Origin: Corynebacterium sp.
Lineage (GTDB): Bacteria; Actinomycetota; Actinomycetes; Mycobacteriales; Mycobacteriaceae
Assembly: GCF_030538285.1 (NCBI RefSeq)
Contig: NZ_JAUNUG010000004.1
Span: 52,378-116,377, forward strand
DNA length: 64,000 nucleotides
Direction: 5' to 3'
The translations under genes were made by a program, and so were the position numbers. Shown here in pieces: positions 14,311 through 23,176 of this stretch. Every line of letters begins with the position of its first letter. Position 1 is the stretch's first letter. Below the pieces are notes generated by a model. The model was not told where the DNA came from, searched no databases, and saw only the letters and a program-made list of their open reading frames with translations.

Positions 14311-16792
14311 CCTGCTCCACCGGCTGCCGCACCAACAGTGCCGCGGGGAACATATCGAGCACCTGCGCCAGCGGAACTGTCTCGGAGAAGGTGCGGCCGG
14401 TGAGACGATCCAGCCACCTGCCCTCCGGGAGGGTGACGGTGGTGTCATTCCAGCCACCCCGGCGCTCCAGGTCCAGCGGGCGGCGGGTGGCCAGGGTGAT
14501 TACCCCGACGCCGGCCTCGCCCGTGGTGCCCGCCGCGCCGCGGGCCTGGCCGATGAGGTGGGACTCCTCCGCGCCGACGGCGAACACGGCCTGCGTGTCT
14601 CCATTGACGAAGTACTCCGGATGCTCGGCGCGCACCTTCAGGCCCTCGTGGACGAAGTGCAGCTTCGCGCGATCGCCGTAGAGATCCAGGTGCGGGTAGT
14701 CACCGGAAGTCTCGGACTGGGCTTCTGCCTCCGCGGCCAGATCCTGCCAGTCCACGCCGTCGGCGAGGATATCCAGGGTCTGCTGGCGGGCGGTGTAATC
14801 CACGAAGCGGCGGTTGTCGGGGTCGACGAGGGAGTCGTCGAAGAATTCGGTGCCCTGGTAGATGTCCGGGATGCCGGGGCCGGTGAGCTGCAGCAGCTTG
14901 CGCCCCAGGGAGATACGGTTCGCGCCGCGGGCCAGGGGGGCGACGAACTCGGTGATCATGGAGGTGACGGGGCCGTCGAAAAGCACATCCACCCAGTCGA
15001 GGACTGCGGTCTCAAAAGCCTCATTCGGAGCAACCCACGTGGTGTGCACGCTCGCCTCGCGCAGCGCCTTGGTCACATACCCGTGGAAACGCTCGCGCAG
15101 GGAATCGGTGATCTGCCCGTCCGCCGGCCACACACCCAGCAGGTTCTGCAGCAGGAAATGCCCGGTGCCGGAGTCGGGGGCCGGCACCACGGAGGTGACG
15201 CGGTGCACGAGCTCAGAGAAGTCCGAGGGACGCTCGGTGAGCTCGATGATGCGGGAACGCACGTCCTCGCCGCGCTTGGTGTCATGGGTGGATAGAGTGG
15301 TCATCGCCTTCGGCCACAGGCGGGCGCGCTCCTGCTGCAGCAGGTGGAACTCGGCCGCCGAGACGCCGAAACGACCCGGCGCGCCGCCCACCTCCTGCAG
15401 AGCCACCAGGCGGCAGGCGCGGTAGAAGGTGGTGTCCTCCACGCCCTTGGCCATGACGGCACCGCAGACCTGCGCGAAACGGATCTTGGCCTCGGCGTTG
15501 GCGCCCAGGGCGGCGACGATGAGGTCCAGGGCATCCCGGCGCGAGGGGAATCGGCGCGACATCTCCGCCACGACGGTGGCCGTCACGCGCGAGAGCGAGA
15601 GGTAGTCCGCGCGGTAGACGGGCATGGCGGCGACGAGCTCGGTGATGGTGGTGATGAGGTCTTCCTCTGCCACACCCGAGCCGGCGGTGGAGAAGTTATC
15701 GCGGCGCATGGCGCGGGCCAGGCGTCGGATCTCGGCGGCGAGTTCCTCCTGGGCGACCTCGCGCTTGAGCTGATGCATGGTGACGTCGATGGCGGCCTCG
15801 TCCCACGTGGAGCCCGATTGCTGCAGGGCCAGCATGGACAGTGAATCCTCCGCCTCCCGGGCGATGAACACACCGTCGAGCTCGCGCAGGGCGTCGTAGC
15901 CGGTGGTGCCGTCGACCGCCAGACGCGGGTCGAGGGTCTCATCCACCTCGAGAATCTTCTCCACCACCAGCCAGCGCTCCGGGCCGACCACATCACGGAG
16001 TCGGTTGAGGTAGCCGAAGGGGTCGGACAGGCCGTCCGGGTGGTCGACGCGGACGCCGTCGATAAGATCCTCGGCGATGAGCTGACGCACGATGCGGTGC
16101 GTGTGCTCGAACACCATCGGATCCTCCTGGCGGATGCCGGCCAGCCCGTTGACGGAGAAGAAACGACGGTAGGAGATGACGCCGTCGCGCCAGTACATCA
16201 GCCGGTAGCTCTGCTGCTCGTAGACTTCTGCCACGTCGTCGTCGAGGGTGACGTCATCGCCGACGGGGAAAAGATGATCGTAGTAGGCCAGCACGATCTC
16301 CCCGTCGACCTGGCGCAGCTCAAGCTTGTCGATGTCTTCCGGCGAACCCAGCACGGGCATTCCCAGCTTTCCGCCCGCACCGTTGTCGGCGTGCCAGTCG
16401 ATGTCGAAGTAGTGCTCATACTCCGAGTCCTGCCCGTGCTTGAGCACGTCCCACCACCACTTGTTCAGGCGCGGGTTCTCCACGCCGAGGTGGTTGGGCA
16501 CGATATCGATGATCAGGCCCAGCCCCGCCCCGTGGGCCGTCGCCGCGAATTCCCGCAGCCCTTCGATGCCGCCGAGCTCGGGGTTGATCTCGGTGGGGTC
16601 GGTGACGTCGTAGTTGTGGCTCGACGTGGGATCCGCGGTGAAGATGGGGGAGAGGTAGATGTGGCTGACGCCGAGCGCCTTGAGGTAGGGGACCTGGGCG
16701 GCCGCCTCGGCGAAACCAAAGGCCCGCCCCGAGGGGTCCGCCTCTGGCCCGCGTAGTTGCAGACGGTAGGTGGCGGTGATCGGACGGCGCAT
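14303..16792 (-). CDS. treY: Malto-oligosyltrehalose synthase
   Basis: TreY isomerises the reducing-end alpha-1,4 bond of maltodextrins into the alpha,alpha-1,1 bond of trehalose, for release by TreZ. The 829-residue GH13 enzyme starts MRRPITATYRLQL after GAGGAG and shows YLSPIFTADPTSSHNYDVTDP, IIDIVPNHLGVENPRLNKWWWDVLKHG, D250 in VRVDHPDGLSDP, E278 in VVEKILEVDE and D504 in THDTKRGEDVR as likely catalytic residues. The length is normal for the family. It is translationally overlapped by relS; treZ is transcribed separately downstream. Confidence 0.96.
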   Translation of the reverse strand: MRRPITATYRLQLRGPEADPSGRAFGFAEAAAQVPYLKALGVSHIYLSPIFTADPTSSHNYDVTDPTEINPELGGIEGLREFAATAHGAGLGLIIDIVPNHLGVENPRLNKWWWDVLKHGQDSEYEHYFDIDWHADNGAGGKLGMPVLGSPEDIDKLELRQVDGEIVLAYYDHLFPVGDDVTLDDDVAEVYEQQSYRLMYWRDGVISYRRFFSVNGLAGIRQEDPMVFEHTHRIVRQLIAEDLIDGVRVDHPDGLSDPFGYLNRLRDVVGPERWLVVEKILEVDETLDPRLAVDGTTGYDALRELDGVFIAREAEDSLSMLALQQSGSTWDEAAIDVTMHQLKREVAQEELAAEIRRLARAMRRDNFSTAGSGVAEEDLITTITELVAAMPVYRADYLSLSRVTATVVAEMSRRFPSRRDALDLIVAALGANAEAKIRFAQVCGAVMAKGVEDTTFYRACRLVALQEVGGAPGRFGVSAAEFHLLQQERARLWPKAMTTLSTHDTKRGEDVRSRIIELTERPSDFSELVHRVTSVVPAPDSGTGHFLLQNLLGVWPADGQITDSLRERFHGYVTKALREASVHTTWVAPNEAFETAVLDWVDVLFDGPVTSMITEFVAPLARGANRISLGRKLLQLTGPGIPDIYQGTEFFDDSLVDPDNRRFVDYTARQQTLDILADGVDWQDLAAEAEAQSETSGDYPHLDLYGDRAKLHFVHEGLKVRAEHPEYFVNGDTQAVFAVGAEESHLIGQARGAAGTTGEAGVGVITLATRRPLDLERRGGWNDTTVTLPEGRWLDRLTGRTFSETVPLAQVLDMFPAALLVRQPVEQDV

Positions 16793-16838
16793 GGGACTCC
16801 TCAGAATTCATTGGATGCAGGAAAGTGCACTCCACAGC

Positions 16839-17390
16839 TTAGGCGGGTGCGGCGACCTGCGTGCGGGTCGACACAGCCACGGGGAAGCCGTGGCGTTGGT
16901 ATACCGCCTCCGGCGGATGCTTATCGACGCCCCCCTTACCCACCGCCACCAGTCCATCGGCAGGGAGGTAGCGCCACACCACCGGCCCGCCGAGTAGCTC
17001 GGCGAGGTGATCATCAAGGATGCGGAAGGTACGGGGGTGCGCCAGCCAGCTGGTGGCCGGCGCGCCGGGCAGGGCGACCTGAAGGCCCGCGGCACCGGCA
17101 CCAAGCAGGTGGTGGGCCGGGCGGGTGCGGACGTTGATGCCCTCGGGTGTGCGGGCGCGCTCAATGAGGTTGGAGGCGGAGAGTTCCCACGCTCCGTGGG
17201 CGGAAAGGTGCAGCTCTGACAAACCGCGGTAGCTGATGTCGGCGCCGCCACAGGTGAAGGTGGCGGACAGGTCACGGGATAGGGAAATGGAGGCGATGGT
17301 ATCGCAGAAGCCGTCGTCGGAGAGGCCACGGTGGCGCAGCCAGGAGGCGGGGCGGAGGGCGGGCAGCAGGTCGGTGGGGTCCAGGGGCAC
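16839..17390 (-). CDS. Conserved-looking hypothetical protein
   Basis: A 183-residue cytoplasmic protein. I take GTG 17390 as the start because AAAGGAA lies six bases upstream and the reading frame further upstream reads through non-coding-like sequence overlapping the BRCT gene. The chain is beta-rich: RDLSATFTCGGADISYRGLSELHLSAHGAWELSASN, then a region with RTPEGINVRTRPAHHLLG and a C-terminal ILDDHLAELLGGPVVWRYLPADGLVAVGKGGVDKHPPEAVY. No domain is recognised and there is no membrane segment. It sits between treY and the BRCT gene on the same strand; no role follows from that. Confidence 0.6.
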   Translation of the reverse strand: MPLDPTDLLPALRPASWLRHRGLSDDGFCDTIASISLSRDLSATFTCGGADISYRGLSELHLSAHGAWELSASNLIERARTPEGINVRTRPAHHLLGAGAAGLQVALPGAPATSWLAHPRTFRILDDHLAELLGGPVVWRYLPADGLVAVGKGGVDKHPPEAVYQRHGFPVAVSTRTQVAAPA

Positions 17391-17458
17391 GGGCGTTCCT
17401 TTCAGTCCAGTGTCACCACTGTTGGACTTCGAAAAGGGGCCCGCGGTTCCCTCCTGCC

Positions 17459-18487
17459 CTAAAACGGGGGTTGTTCCTCGTCCTCGGCGGTGAGCCCCAG
17501 CACGGCGATGAGCTGCTCGCCAGTCCAGATTTGCAGGGCCTGGCCCTGGTCGATGAGCTCCTCGGCGCGCTTTTCCTTCGAGGTCTTGGTGGCCCACGTG
17601 CCAGCGACCAGGATGGTGGTCTTCTTGGTCACGTTCTTACCGATGTCCGCGCCCAGATCAGCGATCGCCGACCACAACCGCCCCTTGTCGAAGGGTTCGA
17701 AATCGCCGGTGAGGGTGACGTGATGGCCGAACAGCGGGTTGGTGGGATCCGCGTCCGGGTTGGCCTGCGGGATGACATCCGGGGTGGCCACCGACTGCCA
17801 GGGCGCGCGCCGGGTGGGTTTCTTCTCCTCCGGGGCCGGCGCGGGGGCGGGGGCCAGGGCAGTACGCAGCACCGGCCACACGCGCTGGGCGTTGAGAATG
17901 CCCAGCGACAGGCCAGCGGCCCGGAACGTCTCCTCCACCGGCCCCGTGACCTGTGCGGAACCCGTGGCCCGCTCCAAACTCAGCGTGCACCCGAACTCGA
18001 ACTCCGGCACTTCTTCCCCGGCGGCCAGAAACGCGTGGCGCAGCGCGATCATCACCATCTGTGCGTCATGGGCCAGCACCGGTAGATCACCCACAAACGA
18101 GGCAACCTCACCCAGCTGAAGCTCGCGTTCCTCCACCGCCTCGCCGTTGTGCAAACGCACCGCGTGCAGGCCGTCCAGCACCACCGCATCAAGCCCCGGA
18201 ACCCCCGAGGTAGCGGGTGCCTCTCCACGCAGGGCCGCCTCCACCGCCGCGACAAATTCCTTCGCCTCCGCGGCCTGGCCGGGGGCGAAAGTGATGACGG
18301 TGCCGGGGCCTGCGAGGGTGACGTGGCCGACGTCGATAAGCGAGGGTGGTGTGGAACTGACGCCGGTGACCTGCTCCAACGCAACCTCCACCTCATCTTC
18401 GCCGGTGAGCGCGGCGCGTAGCGCCGAATGCGCGATACGGATGCCGGATGTGCTGACAGTGAGCTGGGCGCCGTGGGCCGGGATCAC
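17459..18487 (-). CDS. BRCT-domain protein with a degenerate exonuclease-like middle
   Basis: A 342-residue protein starting at GTG 18487, seven bases after GGAG. Three parts can be seen. Residues 1-90 are a PH-like fold (LTVSTSGIRIAHSALRAAL, then VALEQVTGV and VITFAPGQAAEAKEFVAAV) similar to DUF4429. Residues about 98-190 follow the layout of a DnaQ-type 3'-5' exonuclease (DAVVLDGLHAVRLHNGEAVE, then DLPVLAHDAQMVMIALRHAF), but the acidic metal ligands look lost. Residues about 250-330 are a BRCT domain (HHVTLTGDFEPFDKGRLW ... KKTTILVAG) of the DNA-ligase type, after a Pro/Ala linker. A DNA-repair or DNA-end-binding role is inferred. Confidence 0.72.
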   Translation of the reverse strand: MIPAHGAQLTVSTSGIRIAHSALRAALTGEDEVEVALEQVTGVSSTPPSLIDVGHVTLAGPGTVITFAPGQAAEAKEFVAAVEAALRGEAPATSGVPGLDAVVLDGLHAVRLHNGEAVEERELQLGEVASFVGDLPVLAHDAQMVMIALRHAFLAAGEEVPEFEFGCTLSLERATGSAQVTGPVEETFRAAGLSLGILNAQRVWPVLRTALAPAPAPAPEEKKPTRRAPWQSVATPDVIPQANPDADPTNPLFGHHVTLTGDFEPFDKGRLWSAIADLGADIGKNVTKKTTILVAGTWATKTSKEKRAEELIDQGQALQIWTGEQLIAVLGLTAEDEEQPPF

Positions 18488-18555
18488 GATGGGACTCCGA
18501 TCATGGAAGAAAAGCGGGAATGCACGCTCAGTCTACCGGGGTAGAATGGGCGGGC

Positions 18556-18912
18556 ATGGACGGCTGGGTACGCGATGCAGATCCCTTCGACCGCACCTGC
18601 CCGAGTAGGCGGTTGCTCGCCAACCTCGCCGACAAGTGGAGCATCCTCATCATCCTCGCCCTCGACGGCGAACAACTGCGCTATCGCGAACTGGAACAGG
18701 CGGTGGATGGCATCTCCCCGAAGATGCTCACCCACCGCCTGAAAATGCTTGTCGACGACGGCCTCATCGCCCGCTGGTCCTTCGACACCATGCCCCCGCA
18801 TGTCGCCTATGAACTCACCGACGCAGGCCGCAGCCTGCTGCCGGTGTTCTACCCGCTCATCGGATGGCTCATCGACCACACGTGGGACGTGGTGGAACAC
18901 CCCGGGCAGTAG
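18556..18912 (+). CDS. HxlR family transcriptional regulator
   Basis: A 119-residue winged-helix regulator. FDRTCPSRRLLANLADKWSILIILAL at the N-terminus carries the family's conserved cysteine, which senses quinones or other electrophiles in relatives. RYRELEQAVDGISPKMLTHRLKMLVDDGLI is the DNA-binding helix pair, followed by a wing and a dimerisation helix. TAGAAT (18542-18547) ends eight bases before the ATG, so it is probably leaderless. It is divergent from the BRCT gene (68 bases between starts) and could regulate it or itself; no clear operator is visible. It ends three bases from the glgX stop. Confidence 0.85.
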   Translation: MDGWVRDADPFDRTCPSRRLLANLADKWSILIILALDGEQLRYRELEQAVDGISPKMLTHRLKMLVDDGLIARWSFDTMPPHVAYELTDAGRSLLPVFYPLIGWLIDHTWDVVEHPGQ

Positions 18913-18915
18913 CGC

Positions 18916-21369
18916 CTAGGCCTCCTCGTCGGTGTACTCGTCGCGCTGGGCGGCACGACGCTTCGCCGCCAGCTGCTCCTCCTCGCTCATGGAGGACAGC
19001 AGGGCCTTGTTCTGGCCGGGCTCGATCTCTTCTTCCTCCGCCGGGGTGTCCTCCGGGGTAGCCGTCTCCAGCTCCTCGACGGTCGGCTCCGCGGCGGTCT
19101 TCTCGGCGGTGGCGGCGGAATCCGCGGTCACCTTGTCACCGACGACACCGAGATCCTTCTCGCGCTCCGCCTCGTCGACGACCTCCACCGCATCGACCTC
19201 TTCGTCCTCGTCGTAGATCGGCGGCTCAATCTGCTTGAGCACCATCGTCGCGCGCGAGGGCACAGTGATGGTGCCCTTCGCCTCGATGACGGAGGCCTCG
19301 ATCGGGTAGCCGATGTCCTCGGTGGTGTCGACCAGCAGCTGCCAGCGGGCACCGAAGGCGCGCGGCGGCAGGGTGAACTCGATCTCCTCGTAGTGCGCGT
19401 TGAACATGAGGATGAAGGAATCGTCGACGATCTTCTGGCCGCGGGCATCCGGCTCCGTGATGGCGTTGCCGTTGAGGTAGACCATAAGGGCCTTACCGAA
19501 GGCGAAATCCCAGTCATCCTGCGTCATCAGCTTGCCGGAGGGCACCAGCCAGGCGATGTCACGGTCGCGGACATCGGCACCCAGCGGGCCACCGGCGAGG
19601 AAGCGACGGCGACGGAACACCGGGTGACGGCGACGGATGTTGAGCAACCGCTTGGTGAAGGCATGCAGGGAGGAGTTCTCCTCCAGCTGGTCCCAGTCCA
19701 TCCACGCCAGCTCATTGTCCTGGCAGTAGACGTTGTTGTTGCCGTCCTGGGTACGCGCCATCTCGTCGCCGTGGCTGAGCATCGGGGTACCCAGCGACAG
19801 GATCAGCGTGGTGAGGAAGTTGCGGCGCTGACGCGCGCGCAAGGCCAGGATCTCCGGGTCATCGGTCGGGCCCTCGACGCCGTGGTTCCAGGAACGGTTG
19901 TGGGATTCGCCGTCCCGGTTGTCCTCACCGTTGGCCATGTTGTGCTTCTCGTTGTAGCTCACCAGGTCGTTGAGCGTGAAGCCGTCATGGGCGGTGATGA
20001 AGTTGATCGACGCAGTGGGGCGACGACCGTTGTTGGCGTACAGGTCCGAGGAACCGGTCAGGCGGGAGGCGAACTCACCCAGGGTGGCGGGCTCACCGCG
20101 CCAGAAATCACGCACGGTGTCGCGGTACTTGCCGTTCCACTCCGTCCACAGCGGCGGGAAGTTACCCACCTGGTAGCCATCGTGGCCGACATCCCACGGC
20201 TCGGCGATGAGCTTGGCCTGGGAGACAACCGGGTCCTGCTGGACGAGGTCGAAGAAGGTGGCCAGACGGTCCACGTCGTGCAGCTCACGGGCCAGGGTGG
20301 AGGCGAGGTCGAAGCGGAAGCCGTCGACGTGCATCTCGGTGATCCAGTAGCGCAGCGAATCCATGATCAGCTGCAGGGAGTGCGGATCGCGCACGTTGAG
20401 CGAGTTACCCGTGCCGGTGTAGTCCATGTAGTGGTACTTGTCACCGTCGACCAGGCGGTAGTAGGCCTCGTTGTCGATACCGCGGAACATGATCGTCGGG
20501 CCCAGGTGGTTGCCCTCGGCGGTGTGGTTGTACACCACGTCGAGGATGACCTCCATGCCGGCCTCGTGGTAGGCGCGGACCATACCCTTGAACTCGGAGA
20601 CGGCACCGCCGGGCTTACGGGCGGCGGCGTAATCCTGGTGCGGGGCGAAGAAACCGAAGGTGTTGTAACCCCAGTAGTTGCGCAGCCCGAGGTCGCGCAG
20701 GCGGTCATCCTGCAGGAACTGGTGCACCGGCATGAGCTCGACGGCGGTGACACCCAGGTCCTTGAGGTAGGAGATGATCGCCGGGTGGGCGAGACCGGCG
20801 TAGGTGCCGCGCAGGTTCGGCGGCACGTCCGGATGCGTCATGGTCAGACCCTTGACGTGGGTCTCGTAGATGACGGTCTCGTTGTAGGGGATGCGCGGTG
20901 CGCGGTCCGAACCCCAGTCGAAGAAGGGGTTGATGACCACGGACTTCATCGTGTGGCCGAGGCTGTCCTCCTCATTGCGGCCCGATCCCGGCGGGTCGGC
21001 GAAGATGTCATAGGAAAACAGCGAGGGGTCGCCGTCGAAATCGCCGTCGAAAGCCCGGGCGTAGGGGTCGACGAGCAGCTTGTTCGGGTCGCAGCGCTTA
21101 CCGTTGTGCGGGTCGTACGGGCCGTGGACACGGAAGCCGTAGCGCTGGCCCGGCTGCACGCCGGGGAGGTAGCAGTGCCAGACGTTGGCGTGTACTTCTT
21201 CGAGGTTGATGCGGACTTCGTTGTCCTCACGGTCGATGAGGCACAGTTCCACCTTCTCTGCGACATAGGAAAACAGTGCGAAGTTGGTGCCTGCGCCGTC
21301 GTAGGTGGAACCCAGGGGGTAGGGGTCACCAGGCCAGACCGTGTAAGTGTGCTCGGACTCAGTAGTCAT
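18916..21369 (-). CDS. glgX: Glycogen debranching enzyme GlgX with an acidic C-terminal extension
   Basis: GlgX cleaves alpha-1,6 branches of limit dextrins left by glycogen phosphorylase. The 817-residue protein has the N-terminal CBM48 (WPGDPYPLGSTYDGAGTNFALFS) and a GH13 barrel with D354 in GFRFDLAS, E390 in LIAEPWD and D462 in ITAHDGFT. The enzyme proper ends near residue 710. About 105 further residues are highly charged and low in complexity (EDEEVDAVEVVDEAEREKD ... TPAEEEEIEPG), probably disordered. TAAGAT lies eight bases before the ATG, suggesting a leaderless message. The gene is alone in its unit, with no glgA/glgC nearby. Confidence 0.94.
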   Translation of the reverse strand: MTTESEHTYTVWPGDPYPLGSTYDGAGTNFALFSYVAEKVELCLIDREDNEVRINLEEVHANVWHCYLPGVQPGQRYGFRVHGPYDPHNGKRCDPNKLLVDPYARAFDGDFDGDPSLFSYDIFADPPGSGRNEEDSLGHTMKSVVINPFFDWGSDRAPRIPYNETVIYETHVKGLTMTHPDVPPNLRGTYAGLAHPAIISYLKDLGVTAVELMPVHQFLQDDRLRDLGLRNYWGYNTFGFFAPHQDYAAARKPGGAVSEFKGMVRAYHEAGMEVILDVVYNHTAEGNHLGPTIMFRGIDNEAYYRLVDGDKYHYMDYTGTGNSLNVRDPHSLQLIMDSLRYWITEMHVDGFRFDLASTLARELHDVDRLATFFDLVQQDPVVSQAKLIAEPWDVGHDGYQVGNFPPLWTEWNGKYRDTVRDFWRGEPATLGEFASRLTGSSDLYANNGRRPTASINFITAHDGFTLNDLVSYNEKHNMANGEDNRDGESHNRSWNHGVEGPTDDPEILALRARQRRNFLTTLILSLGTPMLSHGDEMARTQDGNNNVYCQDNELAWMDWDQLEENSSLHAFTKRLLNIRRRHPVFRRRRFLAGGPLGADVRDRDIAWLVPSGKLMTQDDWDFAFGKALMVYLNGNAITEPDARGQKIVDDSFILMFNAHYEEIEFTLPPRAFGARWQLLVDTTEDIGYPIEASVIEAKGTITVPSRATMVLKQIEPPIYDEDEEVDAVEVVDEAEREKDLGVVGDKVTADSAATAEKTAAEPTVEELETATPEDTPAEEEEIEPGQNKALLSSMSEEEQLAAKRRAAQRDEYTDEEA

Positions 21370-21408
21370 GGTTGCTAATCTTATCTGTTTCCCAGCCGAT
21401 CTACCGCG

Positions 21409-21945
21409 TCAGCCACGGCATAGATCGAGACCTGTCAACAAAATTTCCACTCCGCGCCGAAAATCGGCGGATGCCTCGGCCGGTGGTGGGGCCCCGGTGT
21501 CGGCGGCGTGTTGGGTCCGCGCCTGCTCAAGGGCGGTGGCGCCGAGGACGAGGTGCAGCAGGGCGGCGGCCCCGATGCGGCGCAGGTCACCATCCCCGGG
21601 CAGGGTGATTTCCAGCTGCTTCTCGACGTCCCCGCGCGTCCCCGAATCCGGTTGCGCCAGCGCCGCAGCGACAAGTTCCGCACCGTCCCGGCGCGAGAGC
21701 ATGCATTCGCGCAGCAGGTCAGCCAGGGCGGCAGTGGTGTCGGGAGCGGCGTCCGCGAGGACGGGGGCGAGGATCTCCTCCGCGATGGCTGTAATGAGTT
21801 GCTGCTTGTTGGCGATATGCCAGTACAGAGCCCCCGGGGCCACATTGAGTGAGGTGGCGACGCGTCGCATGCTCATGTCCGCCAGGCCGTAGGTATCCAG
21901 AATGTCGACGGCGGCGGCGATGATCGCGTCCCTGCTCAGCTGCAC
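21409..21945 (-). CDS. TetR family transcriptional regulator
   Basis: A 178-residue regulator starting at GTG 21945. The DNA-binding domain is typical: LSRDAIIAAAVDILDTYGLADMSMRRVATSLNVAPGALYWHIANKQQLITAIAEEIL (residues 3-59). The ligand domain has the weak similarity expected. TAAGCT ends about eight bases before the start. The divergent neighbour is the lipoprotein gene starting at 22038; the 92-base spacer holds an imperfect inverted repeat (ACCC then GGGT around 21966-21980) that could be an operator, but this is weak. Confidence 0.85.
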   Translation of the reverse strand: MQLSRDAIIAAAVDILDTYGLADMSMRRVATSLNVAPGALYWHIANKQQLITAIAEEILAPVLADAAPDTTAALADLLRECMLSRRDGAELVAAALAQPDSGTRGDVEKQLEITLPGDGDLRRIGAAALLHLVLGATALEQARTQHAADTGAPPPAEASADFRRGVEILLTGLDLCRG

Positions 21946-22037
21946 GTTCGCCGAGCTTACCTGTTACCCAGGCCCCCGGGTTGCTAGAGTTGCCCCCAAG
22001 ATCCACCCACAATCTTCCGGCAGGAGACCTCACAGCT

Positions 22038-22679
22038 GTGAATGTGAAGAAGACCATCGCATCGATCGCCCTCATCGTCCCGTTGACGTTTGTTGCGGCA
22101 TGCGGATCCGGGGATTCCGAGGACACCACCACGAGTGTCATCCCGCAGAGCACCGTCACCTCGACCAGCGCGGTGGAAACCTCCACGGAGGAGACCACCA
22201 CCACCGAGGAGACAACGGAGACCACCACGGAGGAGACCGCCACCGAGGAGTCCGCCGAGGAGCCGCAGGCTGCCGCCGGGGACCCGCTGCTGGACGAAGC
22301 CTACGACGAGCCGGAGCCCATCCAGGGTGGCCATGAGCCGAGCGAGGCCGAGCGCGCCGAGATCGAGCAGCTGGTCCGCGGTATCTACGAGGTGGATACC
22401 TTCCACCAGATGCTGCGCTACCTCCCGGAGAACACCTGCAACGAGGTTATCGCCCAGCAGGGTGGCGCCGCCGCCATGGACCTGACGGGTATCCCCGATT
22501 ACCCGCTCAACCAGATGCCGCAGTTCGCTGGTTCGAACCCGCACATCGAGTCGATCACCGACATGCAGGTCGACGGCAACCGGGCTTCCGCCGTGGTCAC
22601 CGCCGTGTCCGCCGGCCAGCAGGAGACCCGTACCCAGCGTTACCTGCATGAGGACGGTCGCTGGAAGTTCTGCGCCTAA
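22038..22679 (+). CDS. Lipoprotein with a Thr/Glu-rich linker
   Basis: A 213-residue lipoprotein. GTG 22038 is chosen from AGGAG 11 bases upstream and the signal peptide that follows (KKTIASIALIVPLTFVAAC), with lipobox VAAC and the modified cysteine about residue 19-20. After the cysteine comes an approximately 60-residue low-complexity linker of Thr, Glu and Ser, then a folded C-terminal domain (about 100 residues: LVRGIYEVDTFHQMLRYLPENTCNEV ... YLHEDGRWKFC) with the size and helix-then-sheet layout of NTF2/DUF4878-like proteins and two cysteines. The linker likely spans the cell-wall layer. Function unknown. It is directly followed by a membrane-protein gene. Confidence 0.75.
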   Translation: MNVKKTIASIALIVPLTFVAACGSGDSEDTTTSVIPQSTVTSTSAVETSTEETTTTEETTETTTEETATEESAEEPQAAAGDPLLDEAYDEPEPIQGGHEPSEAERAEIEQLVRGIYEVDTFHQMLRYLPENTCNEVIAQQGGAAAMDLTGIPDYPLNQMPQFAGSNPHIESITDMQVDGNRASAVVTAVSAGQQETRTQRYLHEDGRWKFCA

Positions 22680-23174
22680 ATGGCAATTTCCCGCAATGTG
22701 GGGACCGCGGCGGGGATCGCCGCGGTCTCCCTTCTCGTCTACAGCGCCGTCGGCGCCCTCTGGGGGTTGCTGCGTCCGGCGTACACCGGCACTCTCGCCG
22801 AGGGTGGACAGGTGCTTATCGACGCCGCCGCCAACATCGAGTTCACCTCCTTCGGCAGCTTCGTCGCAGCCACCGGGCTGCTGGCGGTCATTGTGTCCTT
22901 GTGCGTCTATGTGCTCTCCCCGGCCACCCGGGGCCCTGCCATGTTGTGGTGGCTCATGGCGGTGGCGGCGGTGTCGGCCTATGCGTTCCTGGAGGTGGGC
23001 ACCGTTACCGCGGGGTTGCTGCACGATATCGGTGATCCCCATCAGTTGGCCGAGGGGGATCGGGTGAGCATCGTGCCGGGACTGTCCCCGGGGGTGGGTT
23101 GGCTGGTCGCCCCGTTTCTGGCGGCCCTGGCCTACTGGTGTTCTGCCCTGGTGACCCCCGGCGATACAGTATGA
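22680..23174 (+). CDS. Four-helix membrane protein (DUF2567-like)
   Basis: A 164-residue integral membrane protein whose ATG directly follows the lipoprotein stop (TAAATG). It has four hydrophobic segments: GTAAGIAAVSLLVYSAVGALWGLL, SFVAATGLLAVIVSLCVYVL, AMLWWLMAVAAVSAYAFLEVG and VGWLVAPFLAALAYWCSALV, with an outside loop between helices 1 and 2. The layout resembles actinobacterial DUF2567 proteins. The function is unknown; tight linkage to the lipoprotein suggests a shared envelope role. Confidence 0.68.
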   Translation: MAISRNVGTAAGIAAVSLLVYSAVGALWGLLRPAYTGTLAEGGQVLIDAAANIEFTSFGSFVAATGLLAVIVSLCVYVLSPATRGPAMLWWLMAVAAVSAYAFLEVGTVTAGLLHDIGDPHQLAEGDRVSIVPGLSPGVGWLVAPFLAALAYWCSALVTPGDTV

Positions 23175-23176
23175 GC

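Noticed and set aside
17405-17428. GTCCAGTG ... CACTGTTGGAC hairpin as a terminator
   Set aside because: The stem is interrupted by a bulge and lacks a T-run on either strand; kept only as a possible mRNA structure.
19393-21378. A 661-codon plus-strand frame
   Set aside because: Antisense shadow of glgX, which has all catalytic residues and a promoter.
22100-22270. Thr/Glu codon repeats as a DNA tandem-repeat element
   Set aside because: The repetition follows from a low-complexity lipoprotein linker in frame; units are irregular in DNA.
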